A stretch of 64,000 bases of DNA from assembly GCF_001029445.1 (NCBI RefSeq), contig NZ_LDOT01000006.1, positions 1 to 64,000 of the forward strand, read 5' to 3'. The translations under genes and the position numbers were made by a program. Below are positions 9,548 through 16,986 of the stretch, piece by piece. Position 1 is the first letter of the stretch. The number at the start of each line of letters is the position of its first letter. This DNA is from Photobacterium aquae. Lineage in GTDB: Bacteria; Pseudomonadota; Gammaproteobacteria; Enterobacterales; Vibrionaceae. Under the pieces are notes generated by a model. It did not search any database and had not been told where the DNA came from. It saw only the letters and a list, made by a program, of their open reading frames with translations.

Positions 9548-9907
9548 ATGATCAATCCAATGAAGATGCTAGGTAGTGTGAAGTCCGTCACTAGGATTGG
9601 GCAAGAGTCAGTCAAAACCACCATCTATGCGGGTCTGGGAGCATATAAGATGGGCTTGGAGCAGGTTGGTATGGCTCAACATTTGGCCCAAAGTCGGTTT
9701 AACGGCTTGGTGAAAAAAGGGGAAGAGGCCGAATCGGAGCTCTTGGAACGGGTTAATGATACCCGCGAGATGCTTGCCGATCAGGTTGAAACAGGGATTA
9801 ACCGTGCGTTGAAGACGTCTTGCGGGCTGGATCGCGAGCGCCTTACTCATCTTGAAGCGAAACTGGATCGTATGCAGGCCGTCATTAATGGCATGACGGA
9901 TAAATAA
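9548..9907 (+). CDS. Phasin-like (PhaF/PhaI-type) granule-associated protein
   Basis: 119 residues, mostly amphipathic helix. It starts with a mildly hydrophobic region (residues 1-45) and becomes strongly charged and coiled-coil-like from about 55 (KKGEEAESELLERVNDTREM). This layout matches short polyhydroxyalkanoate phasins that coat storage granules. No PHA synthase is in the window; the next gene is a wax ester/triacylglycerol synthase, so it may coat neutral-lipid or PHA granules. The ATG is preceded by a GAAGGGG Shine-Dalgarno. The WS/DGAT gene begins 97 bp downstream in the same direction, suggesting cotranscription. Confidence 0.6.
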   Translation: MINPMKMLGSVKSVTRIGQESVKTTIYAGLGAYKMGLEQVGMAQHLAQSRFNGLVKKGEEAESELLERVNDTREMLADQVETGINRALKTSCGLDRERLTHLEAKLDRMQAVINGMTDK

Positions 9908-10004
9908 TTACCGGAAGTACACAGGTGGGTCAAAGGCTAGAAATCCGATGGCCGTGGTGATTTTCTGCCAGCCCACCTGACATGGATAGACATAAGGACT
10001 GGAT

Positions 10005-11669
10005 ATGCCAAGTTTGTCTCTGCTGGACTTTAGCTTTATAGCTTTTGAGACGGCCAAAACCCCAATGCATGTGACCGGGTTGGTGACCCTTGAGCCGCCT
10101 GAATCACATGCAGCCAATTATGCGCAGGATTTATACTCTGCTTTCTTGCAACAACCTGACGTTGTGCCGCCGTTTAACTGGAAATTGCAGTGGTCTTTGA
10201 CCGGCAAGCCGAGTTGGCAGACGGTGAGAAATGTCAATCTTGAGGATCATCTTCGAATCACCATGCTACCGGCACCGGGTGATCAGCGGCAGCTCCAGCA
10301 GTTGGTGGGACGCCTGCACAGTCAGGTTCTTGACCGCAGCCGACCGATGTGGGAAGTATGGGTTGTCGGTGGGTTGGAAGGCAACCGTGTTGCCCTGATA
10401 CTCAAAATTCACCATTCAATGGCTGATGGCGTCAGGGCAAGTAACCTGTTTACTCAGAGCTGTGCCGCTGAGGTAGAGAATTCCTTTGCCAAGCCAATTT
10501 GGCAGTGTGATCTGCGCAAGAGCTCCAGACAGCAGCGTGAGGAGAAGCACCTTACGGATATGGTGTTGAAAACGGCTATGACGGCCAGCAAGCAGCTCTC
10601 TTTGTTGCCATCGATGTTTCGCTTAGGCAGCAAGCTGGCTTTGAAAGCACTGAATATTGCCGATTGTGATTTGAAAGTCCCTTTTACTGCGCCGAAAACC
10701 CCGTTCAATCTTAGTCCACAGCGTTCGCGGGGTGTGAGCCTAGGGCAATTTTCCATGTCTCAGTTGAAGCATGTCAGTCGGATCACCGGCTCTTCAATGA
10801 ATGATGTGCTGTATACCATTTGTGATGTCGCGTTGAACCGCTACCTTAACGACAGGGCGATTCCATTGCGCAAACCGTTGGTTGCAATGATGCCGATAAA
10901 TTTGCGTGACAAGAGCGATTTGGACGCGAAGGGCAACAAAATGTCGATAGGCCATGTTGAGCTTGGTCGGGCCAATATGCTGCCACTCGAACGTTTGGCA
11001 TCCATTAAGCGAGCGACGGTTGACCTCAAACGAGAGGCTCTCAACATATCCCCTGATGCCTATGTGAACTATTCCTTGCTGGTAAACGGGGTGTCGCTGA
11101 TCAGTGGTAAATTTGGCTTGAACAGTTTTATTCCGCCTGCCAGTAACCTGCTTATCTCCAATGTGCCGGGCACGCGTGAAGAGCTCTATTTCATGGGGGC
11201 CAAGGTGCATGAGCAGTACCCCGTCTCTTTGTTGATGCCGGGGCAGACACTGAACATTACTTTCTTTAGTAATGCGGGTGTTATGTACTTCTCGTTGGTT
11301 GGGTGTCGTCAGTCTCTGCCGGGATTTGAGGTGATTGCTGATTATATGTGTGAGGCATTTGCCGATATTGAGCAGCAGGTCATGGACGAGGCAGCGATGG
11401 CGGTCGCCGAGCAATTGGAGCAATCTAATGAGGAAGGACGATCCGTGCAGTTGGCGGTAGAGGCCGCGCAGAAGTCACTGACGCCTGAGGATGAGGAGTT
11501 TGAGGCTCTGTATTTGGAAAAGCAGCGCAAAGTCGAAGAGCTGGAAAAACAGCTAGAGAAGCTGATGGATATGATGTCGGCAACCGTGGAGGTTGACCCG
11601 CAGCAGCCAGCAAAGAATCAAGACCATTTGGCTGACGACGAGGAATTGCCAAAACAGATTTCTCGCTAA
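10005..11669 (+). CDS. Wax ester synthase/diacylglycerol acyltransferase (WS/DGAT)
   Basis: 554 residues. The acyltransferase motif HHxxxDG is intact as HHSMADG at 136-142. PLWE-like RPMWEVW (113-119) and the ISNVPG segment near 385 are typical of the family. It makes wax esters or triacylglycerols from acyl-CoA plus fatty alcohol or diacylglycerol, on the cytoplasmic membrane face. The Shine-Dalgarno AAGGA lies 6 bases before the ATG. Residues about 460-545 form an extra acidic, coiled-coil-like tail (KQRKVEELEKQLEKL) beyond the usual C-terminus. It follows the phasin-like gene and faces the acyl-CoA-binding protein gene, forming a small acyl-CoA/neutral-lipid locus. Confidence 0.88.
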   Translation: MPSLSLLDFSFIAFETAKTPMHVTGLVTLEPPESHAANYAQDLYSAFLQQPDVVPPFNWKLQWSLTGKPSWQTVRNVNLEDHLRITMLPAPGDQRQLQQLVGRLHSQVLDRSRPMWEVWVVGGLEGNRVALILKIHHSMADGVRASNLFTQSCAAEVENSFAKPIWQCDLRKSSRQQREEKHLTDMVLKTAMTASKQLSLLPSMFRLGSKLALKALNIADCDLKVPFTAPKTPFNLSPQRSRGVSLGQFSMSQLKHVSRITGSSMNDVLYTICDVALNRYLNDRAIPLRKPLVAMMPINLRDKSDLDAKGNKMSIGHVELGRANMLPLERLASIKRATVDLKREALNISPDAYVNYSLLVNGVSLISGKFGLNSFIPPASNLLISNVPGTREELYFMGAKVHEQYPVSLLMPGQTLNITFFSNAGVMYFSLVGCRQSLPGFEVIADYMCEAFADIEQQVMDEAAMAVAEQLEQSNEEGRSVQLAVEAAQKSLTPEDEEFEALYLEKQRKVEELEKQLEKLMDMMSATVEVDPQQPAKNQDHLADDEELPKQISR

Positions 11670-11706
11670 ACTCGAGCAGTAGATTATCAGCTTGCAATTA
11701 AAGAGG

Positions 11707-11738
11707 GCCCGAATTTGTGATTAGAATTCGGGCTTTTT
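11707..11738 (+). terminator. Terminator of the WS/DGAT gene
   Basis: 9-bp stem GCCCGAATT/AATTCGGGC (11707-11715 with 11725-11733), then five T residues. Confidence 0.85.
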
Positions 11739-11795
11739 GCTGTCTGAGGCCAACAAAGCCGATTCCGCTGGATTTGTGGGTGAGGAGCAAAATGA

Positions 11796-11823
11796 GAAAG
11801 GCCACCGGTTTGGGTGGCCTTTC
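11796..11823 (-). terminator. Second hairpin between convergent genes, probable ACBP terminator
   Basis: Perfect 11-bp stem (11796-11806 with 11813-11823), placed 24 bases after the stop of the minus-strand acyl-CoA-binding gene. The minus-strand continuation is CTCATTTT. Confidence 0.75.
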
Positions 11824-11847
11824 GTGATCTGTAAATGGCGTTTGGAA

Positions 11848-12114
11848 TTACGCGTAGACAGCCTGCAGTTCACTGACTTTGTCGATGTACTGCTGCATGG
11901 CTGATGCGCTGTCCAGGCCTTTTAGTTTTTCCCACGCATCGTACTTTGCCGCGCCTTTAAAATCGAACATTCCTGGGCGCTTGCCGTGTACGTCACCTTC
12001 TGTGGCTTGCTTGAACAAAGAATAGAGGGCCAGCAGTTCGTCGTTTGATGGACGTTTGGTGAGTTGTTTAACATCTGCTTGTGCCTGTTCAAAACATGCT
12101 TGTAAATCTGCCAT
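11848..12114 (-). CDS. Acyl-CoA-binding protein (ACBP)
   Basis: 88 residues, the standard ACBP length. It is a cytoplasmic four-helix protein that binds long-chain acyl-CoA. The diagnostic segments are present: LLALYSLFKQATEGD (28-42) and, after it, the KRPGMFDFKGAAKYDAWEKLKG region with the conserved Tyr and Lys ligands. The ATG has AAGGA 7 bases upstream. It is convergent with the WS/DGAT gene and divergent from the GMC oxidoreductase gene, which places it in the lipid neighbourhood; it could deliver acyl-CoA to the acyltransferase. Confidence 0.93.
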   Translation of the reverse strand: MADLQACFEQAQADVKQLTKRPSNDELLALYSLFKQATEGDVHGKRPGMFDFKGAAKYDAWEKLKGLDSASAMQQYIDKVSELQAVYA

Positions 12115-12430
12115 GATATGTTCCTTTATTTCCGTTATGTACTACTAATGCAAATACTCAATTGAGAAAGCAATAAATAATGGGATAAAAGCGAAAGATA
12201 AGTAAAAATGCTTTATTCCTTTTTCCTATAGCTAATTTACACTGGTCGGCTTAGTTGTCTTTACTCTTATGCAAGAAATTTAATATAGATCACTATTTAT
12301 TTTTCAATTGCAGTGGAAGCCAAAATAAATAAAGTTCGATGGGGTTAAAATACACTAATATTATTTAGTGTTATTTAATTAAAGACTGGAAATCTTGGCT
12401 GGCATTAAATATATGGATTAAGGGGATAGC
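12115..12430. other. AT-rich divergent promoter region
   Basis: About 315 bases between ACBP (minus) and the GMC oxidoreductase (plus). It contains the palindrome annotated at 12352-12371 and the AAGGGG Shine-Dalgarno of the plus-strand gene. I see no gene in it. Confidence 0.6.
12352..12371. promoter_or_regulatory. Palindrome upstream of the GMC oxidoreductase gene
   Basis: Perfect 7-bp arms ACACTAA and TTAGTGT around a 6-base AT spacer, about 60 bp before the ATG. The size suits a dimeric repressor of TetR/BetI or LysR type, but no such regulator is adjacent. Confidence 0.45.
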
Positions 12431-14065
12431 ATGTATGATTTCATTATTGTAGGAGCAGGATCGGCCGGTTGTGTTCTTGCTAATCGGTTGTCTGATGATC
12501 CAGCAGTAAAAGTCTGCTTACTTGAAGCGGGTCCGCGAGATTCCAGTCCCATTGTACATGTCCCTCTGGGGCTGATTGGTATGATGCATTCAAAGACTAT
12601 GAATTGGCGCTATTATACCGAGCCAGAACCAGGACTGGATGACCGACGACTTTTCTGGCCAAGAGGCAAGACGTTGGGTGGGAGCTCTTCATCCAATGCT
12701 ATGTGTTATATCCGAGGTCACGCGAGCGATTATGACGAGTGGGAGTCGTTGGGCAATCTAGGTTGGGGCTATCAAGATGTCTTGCCGTATTTTCGTAAGT
12801 CAGAGGCGCAGGAGCGTGGGGCGGATACCTACCATGGTACGGAAGGCTTTTTGAGTGTCTCGGACTTGCGTATTCGTAACCCGTTATCTGAGGCTTTTAT
12901 AAAAGCGGGTAAGCAAGCAGGTCATCATTACAGCATTGATTTTAATGGGGAAAGTCAAGATGGTGTTGGCTTTTATCAAGTTACTCAGCGCAACGGGCAG
13001 CGTTGTAGCAGTGCGGTAGCGTATTTGCGACCTGCAGAATCTCGCCCGAACCTGACAGTGATAACAGGGGCTTTGACAACTCGTATTCTGATGGATGGCG
13101 ATAGAGCTGTTGGCGTTGAATATCGTGAACAAGGCGAAGTTAAGAGCGTTAAGGCGAGTAGAGAAGTTTTGTTGGCTGGTGGGGCAATAAATAGCCCGCA
13201 GCTTTTGATGTTGTCGGGAATCGGTGATCAGGAAGAGCTGATAAAATTGGGTATAGAGGTTAAACACCATCTGCCAGGGGTGGGGAAAAACCTTCAGGAT
13301 CATCTCGATGTCTTGGCCGTGACCCGTGAGCGTACTTTCCATTCGGTGGGATTCTCCCCCGTGGCGATGTTGCGAGCCCTTAAGGGGATAGTCGATTACC
13401 TTTTGTTTAAAAAGGGAAATTTCACCACAAATGTAGCCGAGGCGGGGGGCTTTGCCAGAACCGAACCTGAGCTTGATAAGCCTGATGTGCAATTTCATTT
13501 TTCTCCTTGTTTTTTGGATAACCACGGGCTGAATTTGTGGCAGACGGTTCGCCACGGTTACTCTTTGCACGCCTGTAATTTGCGGCCGAAGAGCCGAGGT
13601 CATCTGACGTTGAGAAGTACAGACCCTAACGATCCTCCCGTTATTGTCGCCAATTATTTGCAGCATCCGGACGATATTGAGGTGATGCTCAAAGCCATAA
13701 AGTTATCGCGTAACATACTTAAGCAGCCTGCATTTGATCGATACCGAGGTGACGAGGTCTACCCGGGAAAAGAGGTGCAAAGTGATGAGGAGCTGCGGGC
13801 ATTTATCCGCCGTAAGGCTGAGTCTATTTATCATCCCGTTGGTACTTGTAAAATGGGAACAGACGGTATGGCTGTGGTGGATGCGTCGTTAAAGGTATAT
13901 GGGGTTAAAGGATTGCGTGTTGTCGATGCATCAATTATGCCGACGCTTGTTGGGGGTAATACTAATGCGCCGACAATTATGATCGGAGAAAAAGCGGCAG
14001 ATATGATTCTAGAAGATATGCAGGGAATAAAGCATCAGGCGAGTGATGAGCATTATGCGGCCTAG
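12431..14065 (+). CDS. GMC-family FAD oxidoreductase (choline/alcohol dehydrogenase type)
   Basis: 544 residues, cytoplasmic flavoprotein. The FAD-binding motif VGAGSAGCVLANRL is at 7-20, the GMC signature RGKTLGGSSSSNAM near 78, and the second GMC signature GGAINSPQLLMLSGIG near 250. C-terminal catalytic regions YHPVGTCKMG (about 475) and GGNTNAPTIMIGEKAA (about 514) carry the conserved His and Asn. The family oxidises alcohols, choline or similar. Without betaine-aldehyde dehydrogenase or betI beside it, the substrate is open; a long-chain alcohol dehydrogenase would fit the wax-ester neighbourhood but is inference. The Shine-Dalgarno is AAGGGG. Confidence 0.9.
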   Translation: MYDFIIVGAGSAGCVLANRLSDDPAVKVCLLEAGPRDSSPIVHVPLGLIGMMHSKTMNWRYYTEPEPGLDDRRLFWPRGKTLGGSSSSNAMCYIRGHASDYDEWESLGNLGWGYQDVLPYFRKSEAQERGADTYHGTEGFLSVSDLRIRNPLSEAFIKAGKQAGHHYSIDFNGESQDGVGFYQVTQRNGQRCSSAVAYLRPAESRPNLTVITGALTTRILMDGDRAVGVEYREQGEVKSVKASREVLLAGGAINSPQLLMLSGIGDQEELIKLGIEVKHHLPGVGKNLQDHLDVLAVTRERTFHSVGFSPVAMLRALKGIVDYLLFKKGNFTTNVAEAGGFARTEPELDKPDVQFHFSPCFLDNHGLNLWQTVRHGYSLHACNLRPKSRGHLTLRSTDPNDPPVIVANYLQHPDDIEVMLKAIKLSRNILKQPAFDRYRGDEVYPGKEVQSDEELRAFIRRKAESIYHPVGTCKMGTDGMAVVDASLKVYGVKGLRVVDASIMPTLVGGNTNAPTIMIGEKAADMILEDMQGIKHQASDEHYAA

Positions 14066-14070
14066 CTGTA

Positions 14071-14096
14071 TTAAAGCGGGAAAGTTCCCGCTTTAA
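14071..14096 (+). terminator. Terminator of the GMC oxidoreductase gene
   Basis: 11-bp stem (14071-14081 with 14086-14096), loop AAGT, A/T-rich flanks on both sides. Confidence 0.8.
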
Positions 14097-14105
14097 ATTT
14101 AAATA

Positions 14106-14127
14106 AATTGGAATGCTTATTCTAATT
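14106..14127. promoter_or_regulatory. Near-perfect palindrome upstream of the alpha/beta hydrolase gene
   Basis: Arms AATTGGAAT and ATTCTAATT (8 of 9 pair) around GCTT, in the AT-rich gap before 14245. It shares the ATTCTAATT word with 9491-9499, upstream of the phasin-like gene. Confidence 0.3.
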
Positions 14128-14244
14128 ATTTTATATATAATCGTATCGAGGTTATTTAAATTGAAATTGACAAGGTGATAAATCGTTATATTTTATTTGA
14201 TCTGCATTTTATTTTTTATTTTAGATCCATATTGAGGTTGCATT

Positions 14245-15327
14245 ATGATCACCAAGCATTCTATTAGTCATACATTTCGACACCTCAAAGATGAAATTTC
14301 TATTTTTTTGCAAGAGAACTCAATTCATGCAAAAGAACATGTTTTGACCATGCTTGATCAAAACTTACCGCCTTCTCAAAAAGAGTCGCTGATCGCGATG
14401 TTGAACGGTATGGTTGGTGATGTGCTGCTTAAGCGCAATAGCCGATTGGCTTCCCCCATGGTATTTACCGATTTGCATCAAGTATTGAGTTATGACACCG
14501 CTGAGCTTGAGCGGCAGTTGCCTGTGCATACTTCTAGAATTGTGCTTTGTATTCATGGATGGTGCATGGCAGATAAAGGCTGGATCAAAAAGGGGCCGGA
14601 TCATGGTCAGCAGTTTGTGAATGCGGGTTACACACCCATTTACTTGCGCTACAACACGGGCAATCATATTTCTCTTAATGGTGAGGAATTGGCGTTTAGG
14701 TTAGAGAAACTATTGAAGGCTTGGCCGGTTGAGGTCAAAGAGCTGGTGATTATAGGCCATAGTATGGGTGGTTTGGTGACTCGCAGTGCCTGCTTTTATG
14801 CGGCAGAACATCAGCTTGACTGGCTTGGAATGTTACGTACTTTTGTTACCTTAGGTACGCCACACAACGGAGCTCCACTGGCAAGGCTGGCATGTTGGAT
14901 TGACGAACAAATTACGGTGACGCCTCAATTGCGTTTTTTACAGAAATTGGGAGAAATCCGCAGTAATGGCAGCAAAGATCTGAGCCATGGCTTTATTCGT
15001 CACCAAAGCTGGATGGAAGAAGATACCCGGCGGCTGCTAACCGATGGCCCGAATATTTATGTACGCCCAGCCTTACCCAAGCATACCCAGTGTTACGCAG
15101 TGGCTTCTTGTTTGGGCAAAAATACCAGTGATGAAAACAATAGGCGGCTGGGTGATGGTTTAGTACCGGTAGGCAGTGCATTGGGCTTGGCTGAGAAGTC
15201 AACGATGGCTTTGGGATATAAGCCTGAAAATCAGTGGCTTGTCGGCGGTATTAGCCATCTTAATCTTTTGTATCACCCTGTGGTGCAAGCAAAAGTAAAA
15301 GGTTGGGTGTTACAAAATACGGATTAG
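14245..15327 (+). CDS. Alpha/beta-hydrolase, lipase/esterase-like
   Basis: 360 residues. The nucleophile elbow GHSMGG is at 171-176 (Ser173). An HG oxyanion-hole motif, CIHGW, is at 102-106. Candidate acid and base residues of the triad are in GDGLVPVGSA (about 309-318) and SHLNLLYHP (about 336-344). No signal peptide is visible, so it is probably cytoplasmic. It resembles PGAP1/lipase-type hydrolases acting on lipid esters. The Shine-Dalgarno GAGGT is well placed. It is likely monocistronic between two terminators. A link to triacylglycerol or wax-ester turnover is suggested only by position. Confidence 0.78.
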   Translation: MITKHSISHTFRHLKDEISIFLQENSIHAKEHVLTMLDQNLPPSQKESLIAMLNGMVGDVLLKRNSRLASPMVFTDLHQVLSYDTAELERQLPVHTSRIVLCIHGWCMADKGWIKKGPDHGQQFVNAGYTPIYLRYNTGNHISLNGEELAFRLEKLLKAWPVEVKELVIIGHSMGGLVTRSACFYAAEHQLDWLGMLRTFVTLGTPHNGAPLARLACWIDEQITVTPQLRFLQKLGEIRSNGSKDLSHGFIRHQSWMEEDTRRLLTDGPNIYVRPALPKHTQCYAVASCLGKNTSDENNRRLGDGLVPVGSALGLAEKSTMALGYKPENQWLVGGISHLNLLYHPVVQAKVKGWVLQNTD

Positions 15328-15352
15328 TTTTGCCCATACAATATAGTCAGTG

Positions 15353-15390
15353 ATCCCGCATGCCTGTCTCGACAGGATGCGGGATTTTTA
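15353..15390 (+). terminator. Terminator of the alpha/beta hydrolase gene
   Basis: Long hairpin: ATCCCGCAT pairs with ATGCGGGAT, and an inner CCTGTC pairs with GACAGG, with one bulged base. A T run follows. Confidence 0.9.
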
Positions 15391-15400
15391 TATCTGCTCT

Positions 15401-15432
15401 ATCATATATTCGATAAATCATATATATTGATT
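15401..15432. promoter_or_regulatory. Putative ArsR operator 1
   Basis: Two copies of ATCATATAT (15401 and 15417) and arms AATCA/TGATT around TATATAT. It lies 33 bp before the chosen start of the ArsC-ArsR fusion, where a promoter is expected. The word AATCATATATA (15416-15426) recurs at 16947-16957 before the second transcription unit of the arsenic island. AT-rich imperfect repeats like this are typical ArsR/SmtB sites. Confidence 0.6.
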
Positions 15433-15467
15433 CTATGATCTTAATGTCACTAATGCCGGATGTAATG

Positions 15468-16235
15468 ATGAAGCGAATTCTTTTTCTCTGTACTGGCAAC
15501 TCAGCCCGATCACAGTTGGCAGAAGCGATGATGCGTCATATGGCGGGGGAGAGCTACGAGGTATTCAGTGCCGGCACCAAGCCAGAATCCGTTGATCCTC
15601 GGGTTTATGAGGTGTTGGCAGAACGCGGCATTGCTGCGGATAATTTGCAAAGTTTGTCAGCGCTTGATCTTCAGGATCAGCATTTCGATACAGTGATCAC
15701 ATTGTGCGACAAGGCCAGCAATGAATGTGCCTTGTTTGCTGATTCTGACGCATTGTTGCATTGGGATTTTAAAGATCCCAAGCCTCAGGTTGGTGTTGCG
15801 CCGTTTCGTGAGGTTTGCGATGGGTTGCAACAACGTATTGCCCTTTTTTTGATGCTCAACGGGGAAGAGCAGACCTGCGTAATGGGGCCGGTAGAGTTAT
15901 TCAAGATCATGAGCGATCCTCTTCGCTTGCGGATCTTGATGTTGATCGAAGACGAAAAAGCGCTCACCGTCGGGGACTTGGTCTCTGTACTTGAGATGAG
16001 CCAGCCTAAGGTCTCACGCCATTTGGCACTCTTGCGTGATGGGGGGGTACTGGATACTCAGCGTGAGGGGCAGTGGATTTTTTACCATTTCAGCGATGCT
16101 TTGCCGTTATGGGTTAAGCATACCTTGGCCACGGTCAGAAATGGCAACCCCGGTATGATCAATCAGGAAAAACTAAAATTAAGCCGATTGAGTGAGCGTA
16201 AGAAGCCGGGTTTTTTACAGGTACATACTGAATAA
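15468..16235 (+). CDS. Fused arsenate reductase (LMW-PTP type) and ArsR-family repressor
   Basis: 255 residues from ATG 15468. Residues 1-130 form a low-molecular-weight phosphatase-type arsenate reductase: P-loop CTGNSARS (C8-x5-R14-S15) plus C80 and C87, spaced exactly like the resolving cysteines of thioredoxin-coupled ArsC. Residues about 140-225 are an ArsR winged helix (LRILMLIEDEKALTVGDL, MSQPKVSRHLALLRDGG). The usual ELCVC arsenite site in the HTH is absent (VGDLVSVLE instead), so metalloid sensing must use other cysteines, for example the one in QTCVMG just before the HTH domain. The start is chosen because upstream ATGs at 15435-15453 sit against the operator. It probably represses this island. 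Confidence 0.9.
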   Translation: MKRILFLCTGNSARSQLAEAMMRHMAGESYEVFSAGTKPESVDPRVYEVLAERGIAADNLQSLSALDLQDQHFDTVITLCDKASNECALFADSDALLHWDFKDPKPQVGVAPFREVCDGLQQRIALFLMLNGEEQTCVMGPVELFKIMSDPLRLRILMLIEDEKALTVGDLVSVLEMSQPKVSRHLALLRDGGVLDTQREGQWIFYHFSDALPLWVKHTLATVRNGNPGMINQEKLKLSRLSERKKPGFLQVHTE

Positions 16236-16280
16236 GCAGATGGGGTTAGTCTCTCATCTACAATCACAAAAGGTAAAATT

Positions 16281-16775
16281 ATGTCAAACACACATCCATT
16301 TTGGACTCTGCCGATGACTGATAGCGGAAAGCTGTTGCTTACCCCTTGTCCGGGAAGCAAGGAGGTTTCGTTGGCTGACTCACTGGCTCAGTTAAAGGCG
16401 GAAGGAGCCACAGCCGTTTTTACGGCTCTTGAAGCTGATGATTTGCCGGAAGGCGGGTTGGATGCTCTTGCTGATCAGTGCCGAGAATTAGGGCTGCGTT
16501 GGTACCATTTGCCGATAGAGGATGATTGTGCGCCAGGATTGCCATTTGATGCCAACTGGGCGGAAGCGAACAAAGCGGCTCAGGCGATGCTTGATAACGG
16601 TGATGGATTGGTGATCCACTGCATGGGGGGCTCTGGCCGCACCGGTCTGATTGCCGCGCGCATTATGTTGGCTCGAGGTTATGAGTTGGCACCTACGATT
16701 AAGCAAATTCAAGCTTTGCGGCCTGGGGCATTTACACGTCAGGCGCATATTGATTATATCCAAGCCTACAAATAA
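16281..16775 (+). CDS. Cys-based protein phosphatase (CX5R) in the arsenic operon
   Basis: 164 residues. The signature loop HCMGGSGRTG has Cys114 and Arg120, and upstream IEDDC (80-84) offers the general-acid Asp. It resembles CDKN3-like dual-specificity phosphatases. It starts 45 bp after the ArsC-ArsR fusion with a good Shine-Dalgarno (AAAGG), so it is probably the second gene of that transcript, which ends at the terminator at 16797. The substrate is unknown; a second arsenate reductase or a phosphatase of an arsenylated or phosphorylated metabolite are both possible. It is found in other arsJ-type operons as far as I recall. Confidence 0.82.
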   Translation: MSNTHPFWTLPMTDSGKLLLTPCPGSKEVSLADSLAQLKAEGATAVFTALEADDLPEGGLDALADQCRELGLRWYHLPIEDDCAPGLPFDANWAEANKAAQAMLDNGDGLVIHCMGGSGRTGLIAARIMLARGYELAPTIKQIQALRPGAFTRQAHIDYIQAYK

Positions 16776-16796
16776 CCAAACCATTTCTCGTTGATT

Positions 16797-16823
16797 AAAA
16801 CCCTGCATAGGCAGGGTTTTTTT
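16797..16823 (+). terminator. Terminator after the phosphatase gene
   Basis: 10-bp stem (16797-16806 with 16811-16820), loop ATAG, then a long T run. It splits the arsenic island into two transcription units. Confidence 0.9.
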
Positions 16824-16946
16824 ATATCTTCAGTTTTGTTTTTGCAGCCTATAACCCGTTGTTCGAGAGGGCATAGGATCAATTATTGAACTACTTTCCT
16901 AAAAAAGATCTGGCATCTTCTCGGTTAGCTGCTAGTATATTTGAAA

Positions 16947-16974
16947 AATCATATATACGTTTAACCATATATAG
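16947..16974. promoter_or_regulatory. Putative ArsR operator 2
   Basis: It contains AATCATATATA, identical to 11 bases of operator 1, then CCATATATA at 16965-16973. It sits immediately upstream of the AGGGGTGA Shine-Dalgarno of the GAPDH gene and so probably overlaps the promoter of GAPDH-arsJ. Confidence 0.55.
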
Positions 16975-16986
16975 GGGTGAGTGATT

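Noticed and set aside
10794-11423. 209-codon antisense frame inside the WS/DGAT gene
   Set aside because: Antisense to a gene with intact HHxxxDG motif; no start signals or domain.
12884-13666. 260-codon antisense frame inside the GMC oxidoreductase
   Set aside because: It is the mirror of a clear enzyme with intact motifs; its translation has no signal, domain or sensible composition.
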